From: an uncultured Shewanella sp.
GTDB taxonomy: Bacteria > Pseudomonadota > Gammaproteobacteria > Enterobacterales > Shewanellaceae
Assembly (NCBI RefSeq): GCF_947497935.1
Contig: NZ_CANMIO010000001.1
Span: 434,001 to 498,000, forward strand
DNA length: 64,000 nucleotides
Reading direction: 5' to 3'
Within the stretch, counting starts at the first letter, position 1. Each line of letters opens with the position of its first letter. The notes under the pieces were generated by a model. The model had not been told where the DNA came from. It saw nothing but the letters and a program-made list of their open reading frames with translations, and ran no database searches. The translations under genes and the position numbers were made by a program. This document shows positions 42,913 through 52,556 of the stretch, piece by piece.

Positions 42913-44472
42913 TTGAGCAAGAAGTTAGTGAAGTCAGGCATTATTGTGAGTGCTATGACGTTGATTTCCCGTGTTTTAGGTTTGGTTCGAGATGTTGTTA
43001 TTGCAAACCTTATGGGAGCGGGAAGCAGTGCGGATGTATTCTTCTTCGCCAATAAAATACCCAATTTTTTAAGACGCCTGTTTGCCGAGGGCGCTTTTGC
43101 GCAAGCATTTGTTCCTGTTTTAACTGAATACCAAGAAAAAAACACCAGTGAAGAGGTCAGGGAACTGATCTCCAAAGTTGCAGGTACCCTCGGCATACTC
43201 GTTACTATCGTGACATTAGTCGGGGTCATAGCCTCTCCGGTCTTAGCTGCACTGTTCGGCGGCGGCTGGTTTTTAGCCTGGGTGAATGACGAGCCGAATG
43301 GGGCAAAGTTTGAACTGGCTTCCTTGATGCTGAAGATTACCTTTCCCTATCTGTGGTTTATCACTTTTACAGCGTTAGCGGGATCGATTTTAAATACCCG
43401 TGGTCGTTTTGCTGTCTCAGCCTTTACTCCGGTGTTTTTAAACATCGCCATTATCGCGGCGGCGATCTATCTCGCGCCAAATCTAAGTCAGCCAGAAATC
43501 GGCTTGGCTTGCGGCGTGTTTCTAGGCGGTCTAATTCAGTTTTTATTTCAAATTCCTTTCTTGATAAAAGAAAGGGCGATGGTCAAGCCGAGTTGGGGCT
43601 GGAGCCACCCTGGGGTGACGAAAATTCGCACATTAATGATCCCCGCACTGTTTGGTGTGTCGGTCTCGCAAATAAACCTCCTACTCGACACGTTTATTGC
43701 AAGCTTCTTGATGACGGGCTCAATTAGTTGGCTATATTACTCAGACCGATTACTTGAGTTCCCACTTGGTTTATTTGGTATTGCTATCGCAACGGTTATT
43801 TTGCCTGCGTTATCTAAGCGTCATGTGAATGCTGAAAGTCGTGAGTTTGCCAAAACCATGGACTGGGGGGTAAAAGCGATAATCTTGTTAGGCCTACCTG
43901 CAATGTGTGGGCTTATCATGTTGGCTAAGCCAATGTTGATGGTGTTATTTATGCGCGGCGCATTCAGTTATAACGATGTTGAAATGGCATCATATAGCTT
44001 GATGGCATATGGCAGCGGTCTACTCAGCTTTATGTTGATAAAAATCTTGGCTCCAGGCTATTACTCCAGACAAGATACTAGAACGCCTGTTCGCTACGGA
44101 ATCATTGCCATGGTCAGTAATATGGTATTTAACCTTATTTTTGCGATTCCATTCGGTTATGTGGGCCTGGCTATGGCGACGTCTATGTCGGCACTGCTTA
44201 ACGCTGGCCTATTGTATCGAGGGCTGCATAAGGCAAATGTCTATCGAGTCAACAAGGCTACGGTAATGTTTTTAGTTAAATCGGCAATCGCAGCAAGTGT
44301 GATGTTACTGGTATTGTTCCAATTTGAACCGACAACACCTCAATGGCTTGACTTCTCTTTTGTCGAACGCAGTTATACCTTGGCAAAATTGATTGTATTT
44401 GCAGCAGTCGCTTACTTTATTTGCCTAGTTTGCCTTGGAATTCGCCCTTGGAAGATGAAAGCTGCTGTTTGA
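42913..44472 (+). CDS. murJ: lipid II flippase MurJ
   Basis: MurJ (MviN) flips lipid II across the inner membrane for peptidoglycan synthesis. The 519-residue protein has about 14 transmembrane helices and the MATE-like MOP fold. Signature segments are SRVLGLVRDVVIANLMGAG (near residue 18), NFLRRLFAEGAFAQAFVPVL (near 50) and PALFGVSVSQINLLLDTFIASFL. The start is TTG at 42913, supported by a purine-rich GGGGGCG upstream and by alignment to homologous N-termini. An 8-bp hairpin GGCAATA...TATTGCC lies upstream. Confidence 0.94.
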   Translation: MSKKLVKSGIIVSAMTLISRVLGLVRDVVIANLMGAGSSADVFFFANKIPNFLRRLFAEGAFAQAFVPVLTEYQEKNTSEEVRELISKVAGTLGILVTIVTLVGVIASPVLAALFGGGWFLAWVNDEPNGAKFELASLMLKITFPYLWFITFTALAGSILNTRGRFAVSAFTPVFLNIAIIAAAIYLAPNLSQPEIGLACGVFLGGLIQFLFQIPFLIKERAMVKPSWGWSHPGVTKIRTLMIPALFGVSVSQINLLLDTFIASFLMTGSISWLYYSDRLLEFPLGLFGIAIATVILPALSKRHVNAESREFAKTMDWGVKAIILLGLPAMCGLIMLAKPMLMVLFMRGAFSYNDVEMASYSLMAYGSGLLSFMLIKILAPGYYSRQDTRTPVRYGIIAMVSNMVFNLIFAIPFGYVGLAMATSMSALLNAGLLYRGLHKANVYRVNKATVMFLVKSAIAASVMLLVLFQFEPTTPQWLDFSFVERSYTLAKLIVFAAVAYFICLVCLGIRPWKMKAAV

Positions 44473-44537
44473 TTGCTGATTATAAAGACTAGCTGGTATA
44501 TAATCCGCCCATTTACTCTCATGTGTCGTGTAAGATA

Positions 44538-45473
44538 ATGGAATTAATCCGCGGTATTCATAATATTTTGCCGAAACATCGAGGTTGCGTATTAAGCATA
44601 GGCAACTTTGATGGTGTTCACCGTGGTCATGCGGAAGTGATTAATCGGTTAGTCAAGAAAGCAGAGCACCTAGGTTTGCCTGCCGCAGTGATGACCTTTG
44701 AGCCGCAACCGCGAGAGTTATTTCAGGGTGAAAGTGCACCGGCTCGTTTAAGTTTGTTGCGAGACAAGATAGTCTTGCTCAACGAACTAAAGATCGATCG
44801 CTTATTGTGTGTAAACTTTAATAATAAGTTTTCCAGTTATAGTGCCGAAGATTTTATTGAGGAGCTACTGGTTAAGGCCTTAGGTGTTAAGTACCTAGTT
44901 GTTGGTGATGATTTTTGCTTTGGTAAACAGCGCCAAGGTGATTTTAATATGCTGCGCAAAGCGGGTGAAAAACACGGTTTTGCAGTGGTTAGCACACAAA
45001 GCTTTATTTTGGGTGATAAGCGCGTAAGCTCTACTGAAATAAGGCAGTTGCTTGCCAAAGGTAATTTAGAGCAAGCAAGACGTTTGCTTGGTCATCCGTT
45101 TACCTTGAGTGGCAAAGTCGCTCATGGTGAAAAAATTGGCAGAACAATAGGCTTTCCTACTGCTAATATTGCCTTAAAACGCAAAGTAACGCCAGTTCGG
45201 GGCGTGTTTGCGGTCAAGCTATATTGGGATAATAGCGATATCTATGAAGGTGTCGCGAATGTTGGTTTTAGACCCACGGTAAATGGGCAAGTATGTCAGT
45301 TAGAAGTCCATTTATTTGATTTTGATGGCGACCTTTATGGGAAAGCTGTTGAAGTTGAATTAGTGGCAAAGATCAGAGACGAGCAGCCATTTGGATCGTT
45401 AGATGCGCTGAAAAAACAAATTAAAGATGATGCCAATAGAGCGAAAGCTCTACTTGGTAGCGATGCAGGCTAA
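44538..45473 (+). CDS. ribF: bifunctional riboflavin kinase / FAD synthetase RibF
   Basis: RibF phosphorylates riboflavin to FMN and adenylylates FMN to FAD. The ATG at 44538 gives MELIRGIHN, the family N-terminus (the frame is open from GTG 44523). The FAD synthetase domain has SIGNFDGVHRGH near residue 20 and SSTEIRQLLAKGNLEQA. The C-terminal kinase domain has HGEKIGRTIGFPTANIAL near residue 198. 311 residues (E. coli 313). It is followed by ileS after 31 bp, as in E. coli. Confidence 0.95.
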   Translation: MELIRGIHNILPKHRGCVLSIGNFDGVHRGHAEVINRLVKKAEHLGLPAAVMTFEPQPRELFQGESAPARLSLLRDKIVLLNELKIDRLLCVNFNNKFSSYSAEDFIEELLVKALGVKYLVVGDDFCFGKQRQGDFNMLRKAGEKHGFAVVSTQSFILGDKRVSSTEIRQLLAKGNLEQARRLLGHPFTLSGKVAHGEKIGRTIGFPTANIALKRKVTPVRGVFAVKLYWDNSDIYEGVANVGFRPTVNGQVCQLEVHLFDFDGDLYGKAVEVELVAKIRDEQPFGSLDALKKQIKDDANRAKALLGSDAG

Positions 45474-45504
45474 TTAGCTTAGCGAACAAAACGGTAAAGG
45501 ATCA

Positions 45505-48327
45505 ATGAGCGACTATAAATCTACTTTGAATTTGCCGGAAACAGAGTTTCCGATGCGTGGTAATTTGGCTAATCGTGAGCCTGAGATGTTAAAATCTTGG
45601 ACCGAAAATGGACTGTATCAACAGATCCGTGAAAGCCGTAAAGATGCTAAACCGTTTATTTTGCATGATGGCCCTCCATATGCGAACGGTGACATTCATA
45701 TTGGCCACTCAGTAAACAAAATTCTTAAAGATATTATTATTAAGTCAAAGACCATGTCTGGTTTTGACGCGCCATACATTCCTGGTTGGGACTGTCATGG
45801 TCTGCCTATTGAGCTTAAAGTTGAGCAAAAAGTGGGTAAGCCTGGTCATAAGGTTACTGCGGCTGAATTCCGTCAGAAATGTCGTGAATATGCGGCTAAG
45901 CAAGTTGATGGTCAGCGTGATGACTTTATCCGTTTAGGTGTATTTGCTGATTGGCAAAACCCATACCTAACGATGGATTACAGCACAGAAGCTAATATCG
46001 TACGCTCACTTTCTAAGGTAATTGATAGTGGCCACCTACATAAAGGTGTTAAGCCTGTTCATTGGTGTACCGATTGTGGTTCTGCTTTGGCTGAAGCTGA
46101 AGTTGAATATGAAGACAAGATGTCACCAGCCATTGATGTTGCTTTCTCTGTTGTCGATAAGCCAGCTTTACTAGCTAAGTTTGGTCTAAGCGAATACCCA
46201 CATAACATCTCTATGGTTATCTGGACGACAACACCTTGGACTCTGCCAGCTAACCGCGCGTTATCTGTTGGGGCTAATGTTGAGTACACCTTAGTCGAAA
46301 TGGTTAAAGAAGGTCAGGCGCAAGCATTAGTATTAGCGACTGACTTATATGAATCATGTGTAGAACGTTTTGGTGCTGAGTCACACACGGTTCTGGGTAC
46401 GGTTGCGGGTAGCGATTTAGAACTCCTTCGTTTTAACCACCCATTCTATGATTTCGATGTACCGGTTATTTTAGGCGATCATGTAACAGTAGATTCAGGT
46501 ACTGGTGTGGTACATACCGCTCCTGGTCACGGTCAAGACGATTTCGTGGTTGGTCAGAAATACGGCCTAGAAGTGGCTAACCCTGTTGGTGACAACGGCG
46601 TTTACAAGCCAGATACAGAGATCTTCGCAGGTTTACATGTATTTAAAGCTAACAAGAACGTTGTTGAGCTATTAGAAGAGAAGGGCGCGCTACTTAATCA
46701 TGTACAGATTAAGCACAGCTACCCACATTGTTGGCGTCACAAGACACCAATTATCTTCCGTGCAACGCCGCAGTGGTTCATCTCTATGGATCAAAAAGGT
46801 TTACGCCAGCAAGCTCTTGGTGAAATAGAACAAACTCAGTGGATCCCAGACTGGGGCCAAAGCCGCATCGAGAAGATGGTCGAGAACCGTCCTGATTGGT
46901 GTATTTCGCGTCAACGTACTTGGGGTGTGCCTATCACCTTGTTTGTACACCGTGAAACAGAAGAGTTACACCCAGATAGCGTGTCTTTGATGGAGCGCGT
47001 TGCGGCTCGTATCGAGCAAGAAGGCATCCAAGCTTGGTGGGATCTAGACGCATCTGAGCTATTGGGTGATGAAGCTGACCAGTACCGCAAAGTAACTGAT
47101 ACCTTAGACGTTTGGTACGACTCAGGTTCAACTTTCTCGTCGGTTGTAGCTGCACGTCCAGAGTTTAACGGTCACCCAATTGATCTGTACCTTGAAGGTA
47201 GTGATCAACACCGTGGTTGGTTTATGTCATCACTGATGATTTCGACAGCGATGAACGGTAAAGCACCTTATAAGCAAGTGCTTACTCACGGTTTTACCGT
47301 TGATGGGCAAGGCCGTAAGATGTCTAAGTCTGTGGGTAACGTAATTGCACCACAGCATGTGACTAACAAGCTAGGTGCAGACATTCTACGTCTTTGGGTT
47401 GCGGCAACAGACTACAGCGGTGAGATGACAGTTTCTGATCAGATCCTAAACCGTAGTGCTGATGCATATCGCCGTATCCGTAACACGGCTCGATTCCTAT
47501 TGGCTAACATCAATGGCTTTAACCCTGAAACCGATATGGTTGCAGTTGAAGACATGGTTGCCTTGGACCGTTGGGTTGTTCGCCGCGCAGCAGCATTGCA
47601 ACAAGAGCTATTAGAAGCGTACGAACAGTACAATTTCCACTTAGTGACGCAAAAGTTAATGCAGTTCTGCTCTGTTGAGCTAGGTAGCTTCTACTTAGAT
47701 ATCATTAAAGACAGACAGTACACTGCCAAAGAAGACAGCAATGCACGTCGTAGCTGTCAGTCTGCACTGTACCTTATCTCTGAAGCTATGGTTCGCTGGA
47801 TTGCACCAATTCTAAGCTTTACAGCGGATGAAATCTGGAAGTTACTTCCAGGTGAGCGCGGTGAATACGTATTTACCGAAACTTGGTATGAAGGACTTAA
47901 GTCTGTCACACTTGAATCTGACTTAAGCGACGAGTACTGGGATCAATTGCTTGCTGTTCGCGCAGAAGTAAACAAAGTGATTGAGAACGCACGCCGTGAG
48001 AAGCAAGTAGGTGGTTCACTAGAAGCTGAAGTGACCTTGTACGCTGATGAAGCGCTTCAAGTAGCTCTTGAGAACTTAGGTGATGAGCTACGTTTCGTAT
48101 TGCTAACCTCTAAGACTGAAGTTGTTGCTCTAACATCTGCTCCAAGTGATGCAATCGAGACTGAGCTTGCTTCATTGAAGTTAAGCTTGAAGAAGTCAGA
48201 AGCAGAGAAGTGTGAACGCTGCTGGCACCATAGAGAAGATGTTGGCGCCGTTGCCGAGCATCCAACACTATGTACTCGCTGCGTAACAAACATTGAAGGC
48301 GATGGCGAAACCCGTCAGTTTGCTTAA
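45505..48327 (+). CDS. ileS: isoleucyl-tRNA synthetase
   Basis: IleS charges tRNA-Ile with isoleucine and edits misactivated valine. The 940-residue class I synthetase has the HIGH motif within [12 protein letters not shown] (near residue 58) and the KMSKS motif [10 protein letters not shown] (near 603). The CP1 editing domain lies between them ([13 protein letters not shown] near 242). A C-terminal zinc finger reads CERCWHHRE...CTRC. Length and motifs are standard (E. coli 938). Confidence 0.97.
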   Translation: MSDYKSTLNLPETEFPMRGNLANREPEMLKSWTENGLYQQIRESRKDAKPFILHDGPPYANGDIHIGHSVNKILKDIIIKSKTMSGFDAPYIPGWDCHGLPIELKVEQKVGKPGHKVTAAEFRQKCREYAAKQVDGQRDDFIRLGVFADWQNPYLTMDYSTEANIVRSLSKVIDSGHLHKGVKPVHWCTDCGSALAEAEVEYEDKMSPAIDVAFSVVDKPALLAKFGLSEYPHNISMVIWTTTPWTLPANRALSVGANVEYTLVEMVKEGQAQALVLATDLYESCVERFGAESHTVLGTVAGSDLELLRFNHPFYDFDVPVILGDHVTVDSGTGVVHTAPGHGQDDFVVGQKYGLEVANPVGDNGVYKPDTEIFAGLHVFKANKNVVELLEEKGALLNHVQIKHSYPHCWRHKTPIIFRATPQWFISMDQKGLRQQALGEIEQTQWIPDWGQSRIEKMVENRPDWCISRQRTWGVPITLFVHRETEELHPDSVSLMERVAARIEQEGIQAWWDLDASELLGDEADQYRKVTDTLDVWYDSGSTFSSVVAARPEFNGHPIDLYLEGSDQHRGWFMSSLMISTAMNGKAPYKQVLTHGFTVDGQGRKMSKSVGNVIAPQHVTNKLGADILRLWVAATDYSGEMTVSDQILNRSADAYRRIRNTARFLLANINGFNPETDMVAVEDMVALDRWVVRRAAALQQELLEAYEQYNFHLVTQKLMQFCSVELGSFYLDIIKDRQYTAKEDSNARRSCQSALYLISEAMVRWIAPILSFTADEIWKLLPGERGEYVFTETWYEGLKSVTLESDLSDEYWDQLLAVRAEVNKVIENARREKQVGGSLEAEVTLYADEALQVALENLGDELRFVLLTSKTEVVALTSAPSDAIETELASLKLSLKKSEAEKCERCWHHREDVGAVAEHPTLCTRCVTNIEGDGETRQFA

Positions 48328-48337
48328 TAAATGATAG

Positions 48338-48370
48338 CAACGGCTCTTTTATAGGGCCGTTGTTTTTTTA
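48338..48370 (+). terminator. terminator/attenuator between ileS and lspA
   Basis: CAACGGC-x-C and G-x-GCCGTTG stem followed by seven T residues. It may partially terminate within the ileS-ispH operon. Confidence 0.75.
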
Positions 48371-48445
48371 TCAGTTAATTTTGTGTTGTTTATCATTCTT
48401 TCAAAATAATACGAGTTGATGCTCTCTATGGAAAAGGAACAATTA

Positions 48446-48958
48446 ATGCCAACTAACTGGAAAAACAGTGGTCTGCGTTGGTATTGGGTTGTTGTGTTGG
48501 TGTTTTTTGCCGATCAACTATCTAAGCAATGGGTATTGTCGAATTTTGACCTATATGAGTCGATTCAGTTACTGCCGGTGTTTAATTTTACCTATGTACG
48601 TAACTATGGCGCTGCATTTAGCTTTTTAAGTGATGCAGGTGGTTGGCAACGTTGGTTATTTACCTTTGTTGCAGTTGGCTTTAGCGTATTGTTATCGGTT
48701 TGGCTGCGTCAGCAACCAAGCAAGATGTGGCGCTTAAACCTTGCATACACCTTAGTTATAGGTGGTGCATTAGGTAACTTAATTGATCGCCTACAACATG
48801 GTTACGTAGTCGACTTTTTAGATTTCTATTGGAATACTAGTCATTTTCCTGCATTTAATATTGCTGACTCGGCAATTTGTGTTGGGGCTGGACTTATTAT
48901 TTTAGATTCTTTTGTTGCTGGAAAAGACGACAAAAAATCAGATGGTATAAAGGAGTAA
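48446..48958 (+). CDS. lspA: lipoprotein signal peptidase (signal peptidase II)
   Basis: LspA removes lipoprotein signal peptides in the inner membrane. The 170-residue protein has four transmembrane helices. The two catalytic aspartates lie in the conserved blocks GNLIDRLQHGYVVDF and FNIADSAI. The ATG at 48446 has AAGGAA seven bases upstream; in-frame upstream ATGs at 48419 and 48431 lack one. Confidence 0.95.
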   Translation: MPTNWKNSGLRWYWVVVLVFFADQLSKQWVLSNFDLYESIQLLPVFNFTYVRNYGAAFSFLSDAGGWQRWLFTFVAVGFSVLLSVWLRQQPSKMWRLNLAYTLVIGGALGNLIDRLQHGYVVDFLDFYWNTSHFPAFNIADSAICVGAGLIILDSFVAGKDDKKSDGIKE

Positions 48959-48963
48959 CTTAA

Positions 48964-49386
48964 GTGTCAGAGATGCATTCAGTTTTATGTCATATGAATA
49001 TCGTACTTGAGGATGGTTCAACTGCAGAGAGCACTCGCTCAAGTGGTAAGCCTGCAAGATTCAACGTGGGCGATGAGAGTTTAAGTCCGGCGTTTGAAGC
49101 TGAAATTGTTAACCTTAAAGAGGGTGACAAGCACAGTTTTACACTGCAACCTGCCGATACATTTGGTGAGTCGAATCCGGATGCTGTACATCATATGGAC
49201 AGGAGTCGTTTTCCTGCAGACATGAAACTGGAACCTGGCGTGATAGTGAGTTTTGCAGGCCCTGGTGGCAGTGAAATTCCAGGCATGGTGAGAGATGTGG
49301 TCGCTGATTCAGTCACCATAGATCTGAACCATCCACTAGCAGGTCAAGTGCTAACCTTTGAGCTTGAAGTGGTGCAGGTACTGTAA
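48964..49386 (+). CDS. fkpB: FKBP-type peptidyl-prolyl isomerase FkpB (SlpA)
   Basis: FkpB is a SlyD-like prolyl isomerase and chaperone without the metal-binding tail. The 140-residue protein contains the FKBP core split around an insert-in-flap segment ([18 protein letters not shown]). The start is GTG at 48964, with AAAGGAG eight bases upstream. It sits between lspA and ispH, the conserved gene order. Confidence 0.92.
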   Translation: MSEMHSVLCHMNIVLEDGSTAESTRSSGKPARFNVGDESLSPAFEAEIVNLKEGDKHSFTLQPADTFGESNPDAVHHMDRSRFPADMKLEPGVIVSFAGPGGSEIPGMVRDVVADSVTIDLNHPLAGQVLTFELEVVQVL

Positions 49387-49388
49387 TT

Positions 49389-50318
49389 ATGAATATTCTT
49401 CTAGCAAACCCTCGTGGTTTCTGTGCTGGTGTCGATCGTGCGATTAGCATTGTTGAGCGCGCATTAGAGCTGTTCTCTCCACCAATTTATGTTCGTCACG
49501 AAGTGGTTCATAACCGTTATGTGGTGCAGAACTTAAAAGATCGTGGCGCCGTGTTTGTCGAAGAGTTGGATCAAGTACCAGACAATAGCATCGTTATCTT
49601 TAGTGCTCATGGTGTGTCTCAAGCAGTGCGAGCGGAAGCGAAGAAACGTGGCCTTAAGGTATTTGATGCGACTTGTCCTCTGGTCACTAAGGTGCACCTA
49701 CAAGTTGCTCGTGCAAGCCGTAAAGGTATTGAGTGTATCTTAATTGGTCATGCTGGACACCCTGAAGTTGAAGGTACCATGGGCCAATACGACAACTCTG
49801 CAGGTGGCGTGCATTTAGTTGAATCTCCAGAAGATGTAGCAAAGCTTGTGGTCAAAGATCCTGATAACCTTTGTTTTGTGACTCAAACAACCTTATCTAT
49901 GGACGATACCGCGGATGTGATCGCATCTTTACAGAAAAAGTACCCTTCAATCGAGGGACCACGTAAGGATGATATCTGCTACGCCACTCAGAACCGTCAA
50001 GATGCGGTTCGCAATGTGGCTGAAGAAGTGGAATTGTTTATCGTTGTTGGCTCCAAGAACAGTTCTAACTCAAACCGTCTGCGTGAGTTAGCGGAGAAGA
50101 AAGGTACACAGGCTTTCTTAGTTGATAATGCCGATGATGTTGATGCTACATGGTTTAATGGTATTAAACATGTGGCGGTAACTGCCGGAGCTTCCGCTCC
50201 AGAAGTATTGGTTAAACAAGTTGTCGATGCGATTGCGAATATGGCGCCTAGCGTAATAACAGAGGTCGAAGGTCAACTCGAAGATACTGTTTTTGCGGTT
50301 CCGGCGGAGCTTCGCTAA
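49389..50318 (+). CDS. ispH: 4-hydroxy-3-methylbut-2-enyl diphosphate reductase IspH
   Basis: IspH carries out the last step of the MEP isoprenoid pathway, making IPP and DMAPP with a [4Fe-4S] cluster. The three cluster cysteines are visible: [10 protein letters not shown] (Cys12), [11 protein letters not shown] (Cys96) and [11 protein letters not shown] (Cys197). SHGV-type and [13 protein letters not shown] blocks are conserved. 309 residues (E. coli 316). Two bases separate it from fkpB, so it is co-transcribed. Confidence 0.97.
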   Translation: MNILLANPRGFCAGVDRAISIVERALELFSPPIYVRHEVVHNRYVVQNLKDRGAVFVEELDQVPDNSIVIFSAHGVSQAVRAEAKKRGLKVFDATCPLVTKVHLQVARASRKGIECILIGHAGHPEVEGTMGQYDNSAGGVHLVESPEDVAKLVVKDPDNLCFVTQTTLSMDDTADVIASLQKKYPSIEGPRKDDICYATQNRQDAVRNVAEEVELFIVVGSKNSSNSNRLRELAEKKGTQAFLVDNADDVDATWFNGIKHVAVTAGASAPEVLVKQVVDAIANMAPSVITEVEGQLEDTVFAVPAELR

Positions 50319-50349
50319 CAAAAAATCGATACGAATTGTGACAAATAAT

Positions 50350-50373
50350 AAAAGAGGCTTAGGCCTCTTTTTT
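50350..50373 (+). terminator. terminator of the ileS-ispH operon
   Basis: AAAGAGGC-TTAG-GCCTCTTT followed by a T-run. Confidence 0.9.
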
Positions 50374-50555
50374 ATTGCCTGAAATTTAAGCAGGTTTGGG
50401 TGTTAAATATAATATTTCCCTGCTTACTACTAGCTAACATTCGACTAAAGTGCTATTAATCTGTATGCTGTTATGTTGTCATAAGCTACCAATTTTAAAC
50501 GGTAAAACAACAATCTAGGCGTCAACAATATGGCGTATGCAGGGGAATTGACGGA

Positions 50556-51113
50556 ATGCAAACCAGAGAGAAAGGACTTTCATTAATCGAAGTGTTAGTT
50601 GCTTTGGTTATTTTAACCGTCGGCTTGATTGGTGTTTTCAATCTCCACGTGATTTCTAAGCGTGGTAGCTTCGAGTCTTTTCAACAAACACAGGCTGCTT
50701 ACTTAGCCAACGATATTATTAGTCGTATCAAGTTAAATCGCTCTGAACTTACAGAATATAGCGGAACCTACAGTGGAACGTTATCTATTCCGGGAAAACG
50801 TTGTGACGTTTCTGTGGGGCAACCTATTGATACCTGCAATACATTTGAGACTCGATTATGGGATCTTTATCAATTGGATCAGCAAATTTTAGGCTCCTCA
50901 GAAGTGCTTGATGGCAAAAGTATAGGGGGCTTGGATAATGTCACTGTTTGTGTTGATGCAAAGGTGAATGGTGAAGTCACTGTTGCACTTAGTTGGCGCG
51001 GAATGCATAAAGTCTTGATAGGTGCCACTCAGCCCACTTTTGTACGTAACTGTGGTGGTGCTGAAAACAATAGCCGACGTCGAGTTTACTTCATTAATAC
51101 GGTAATTCTATAG
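50556..51113 (+). CDS. pilV: type IV pilus minor pilin PilV
   Basis: This 185-residue prepilin-like protein has a short basic leader and the class III signal motif KG-LSLIEVLVALVILTVGLIGVF (cleavage after Gly at about residue 7, Glu at +5). Minor pilins PilV, PilW, PilX and PilE prime pilus assembly with PilY1. It is the first gene of the pilV-pilW-pilX-pilY1-pilE-tapY2 set, which are separated by 2-10 bp or overlap and are clearly one operon. Four cysteines in the C-terminal part may form disulfides. Confidence 0.88.
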   Translation: MQTREKGLSLIEVLVALVILTVGLIGVFNLHVISKRGSFESFQQTQAAYLANDIISRIKLNRSELTEYSGTYSGTLSIPGKRCDVSVGQPIDTCNTFETRLWDLYQLDQQILGSSEVLDGKSIGGLDNVTVCVDAKVNGEVTVALSWRGMHKVLIGATQPTFVRNCGGAENNSRRRVYFINTVIL

Positions 51114-51116
51114 CTT

Positions 51117-52106
51117 ATGAGTATTCTTAAGAAGTTAAGTAATGGCCAGTCAGGATTTTCGCTTGTAGAGCTTATGATCGCGATGGTCGTCAGTTTATTT
51201 TTGACCCTTGGTATTTTTTCAATGTTCGCAATGTCTTCTACGAACGTGACAACAACAAGTCAGTTTAATCAATTGCAAGAGAGTGGAAGAATTGCACTTG
51301 CTCTAATTGAAAGAGATATTAGTCAAGTCGGCTTTATGGGGGACATGACTGGGACTGACTTTGTGCTCGGGACTAACACCACTATTAACGCCCCCGCTAT
51401 TGCTGCTGCCAATGATTGTATTGGTGGCGGAGCTAATAATGCTAGCTTTCCAAATGATGAAACGGCTCATTTTAGACGTATTTGGGGTTATGAACATAGT
51501 GCTGGCGGAGGAGGCATGGAATGTATTCCGGATGCTTTGGACGAGACAGATGTACTGCAAGTTAAAAGGCTAATAGGTCCATCAGTAGCGCCAACCACAT
51601 TGAATTCAAATCGTTATTATATGGCGACAACGTCTAGCCAAGCCGTTATTTTTACGGGAGAACAAGCTGTACCGCCACTAACTAATTCCCGTCTTTGGGA
51701 GCTACAACATCATGTGTATTTTATACAAACTGATAATGATGTGCCCGTACTAATGCGCCGAGTATTAGGTAAAGGTGGAATGAACTCTGGAAGTAGTTAT
51801 GAACAACTCGTTGAGGGAATTGAGAATATCAGGATTATGTATGGTTTTGATAGTAACGGCGATAAGAGTGCGGATAGTTTTAGGCCTGCACAAAACACAA
51901 CAAGTTTTATGTGGGATAACACCACTTTACAGCGTTTAGTCGCAGTTCGTATTTATGTATTAGTGCGCTCTCTTGAAGAAGATAATAATTATACAAACAA
52001 CACCGTTTATAAGCTTGGTGACAAAGAAATTTCGGCAAATGGTGATGGTTTTCGTCGCAAGGTTGTTATGACCACCGTTGTGCTTGAAAATCCAATTTTG
52101 CTTTAG
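51117..52106 (+). CDS. pilW: type IV pilus minor pilin PilW
   Basis: This 329-residue protein has the prepilin N-terminus SG-FSLVELMIAMVVSLFLTLGIF (cleavage after Gly at about residue 13) and the length typical of PilW. It joins PilV, PilX and PilE in the tip or initiation complex of the type IVa pilus. It starts 3 bp after the pilV stop. A middle section with a Gly-Gly-Gly-rich loop (SAGGGGMEC) is variable in the family. Confidence 0.88.
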   Translation: MSILKKLSNGQSGFSLVELMIAMVVSLFLTLGIFSMFAMSSTNVTTTSQFNQLQESGRIALALIERDISQVGFMGDMTGTDFVLGTNTTINAPAIAAANDCIGGGANNASFPNDETAHFRRIWGYEHSAGGGGMECIPDALDETDVLQVKRLIGPSVAPTTLNSNRYYMATTSSQAVIFTGEQAVPPLTNSRLWELQHHVYFIQTDNDVPVLMRRVLGKGGMNSGSSYEQLVEGIENIRIMYGFDSNGDKSADSFRPAQNTTSFMWDNTTLQRLVAVRIYVLVRSLEEDNNYTNNTVYKLGDKEISANGDGFRRKVVMTTVVLENPILL

Positions 52107-52116
52107 GACATAATGT

Positions 52117-52554
52117 ATGAAAATCAAAAAACAAAAGGGAGTTGTACTTTTCTTCTCTCTTATTATTTTGCTGATTATGACTGTTATTGGTGTTGCTTTA
52201 GCCGTTAATTCGAATCAGTCGATAAAAATGGCTGGTGCAGGCTCAGAAAGAGTAGAAGCGATGATTGAAGCCCATGGCGCATTGGATAAAGTCTTAGCGG
52301 CAAAAGCAGGAACTTCTTTAGCAAATATTAATGCTTTGCAAACAGTAGTTGACGATACATTTAATGCATCTAGTACTTTAGCACCTATGGCTGATGGTGA
52401 TGTGGCTTGTCAAAGGAGTTCGGCGGCAAGTGGCGCAAATTTAATTAGCTGTAGGCGAGTCGAGGTTTCTACAGAAGCAAGCTTCGGGCGTAATAATATG
52501 GGGCGGGTCAGTATAGTCACTGGCGTAGAGCAAGAAGTGTTAACAGGGAGTTAG
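52117..52554 (+). CDS. pilX: type IV pilus assembly protein PilX
   Basis: This 145-residue protein begins KKQKGVVLFFSLIILLIMTVIGVALA, the PilX-type N-terminus, which lacks the usual +5 Glu context of major pilins. PilX stabilises the minor pilin complex that carries PilY1. It is 10 bp after pilW and 2 bp before pilY1. Family assignment rests on N-terminus, length and position. Confidence 0.85.
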   Translation: MKIKKQKGVVLFFSLIILLIMTVIGVALAVNSNQSIKMAGAGSERVEAMIEAHGALDKVLAAKAGTSLANINALQTVVDDTFNASSTLAPMADGDVACQRSSAASGANLISCRRVEVSTEASFGRNNMGRVSIVTGVEQEVLTGS

Positions 52555-52556
52555 TA

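Noticed and set aside
50500..50555. Possible sigma-54 promoter before pilV (TGGC...GC)
   Set aside because: The GG and GC doublets are not separated by ten bases as sigma-54 requires.
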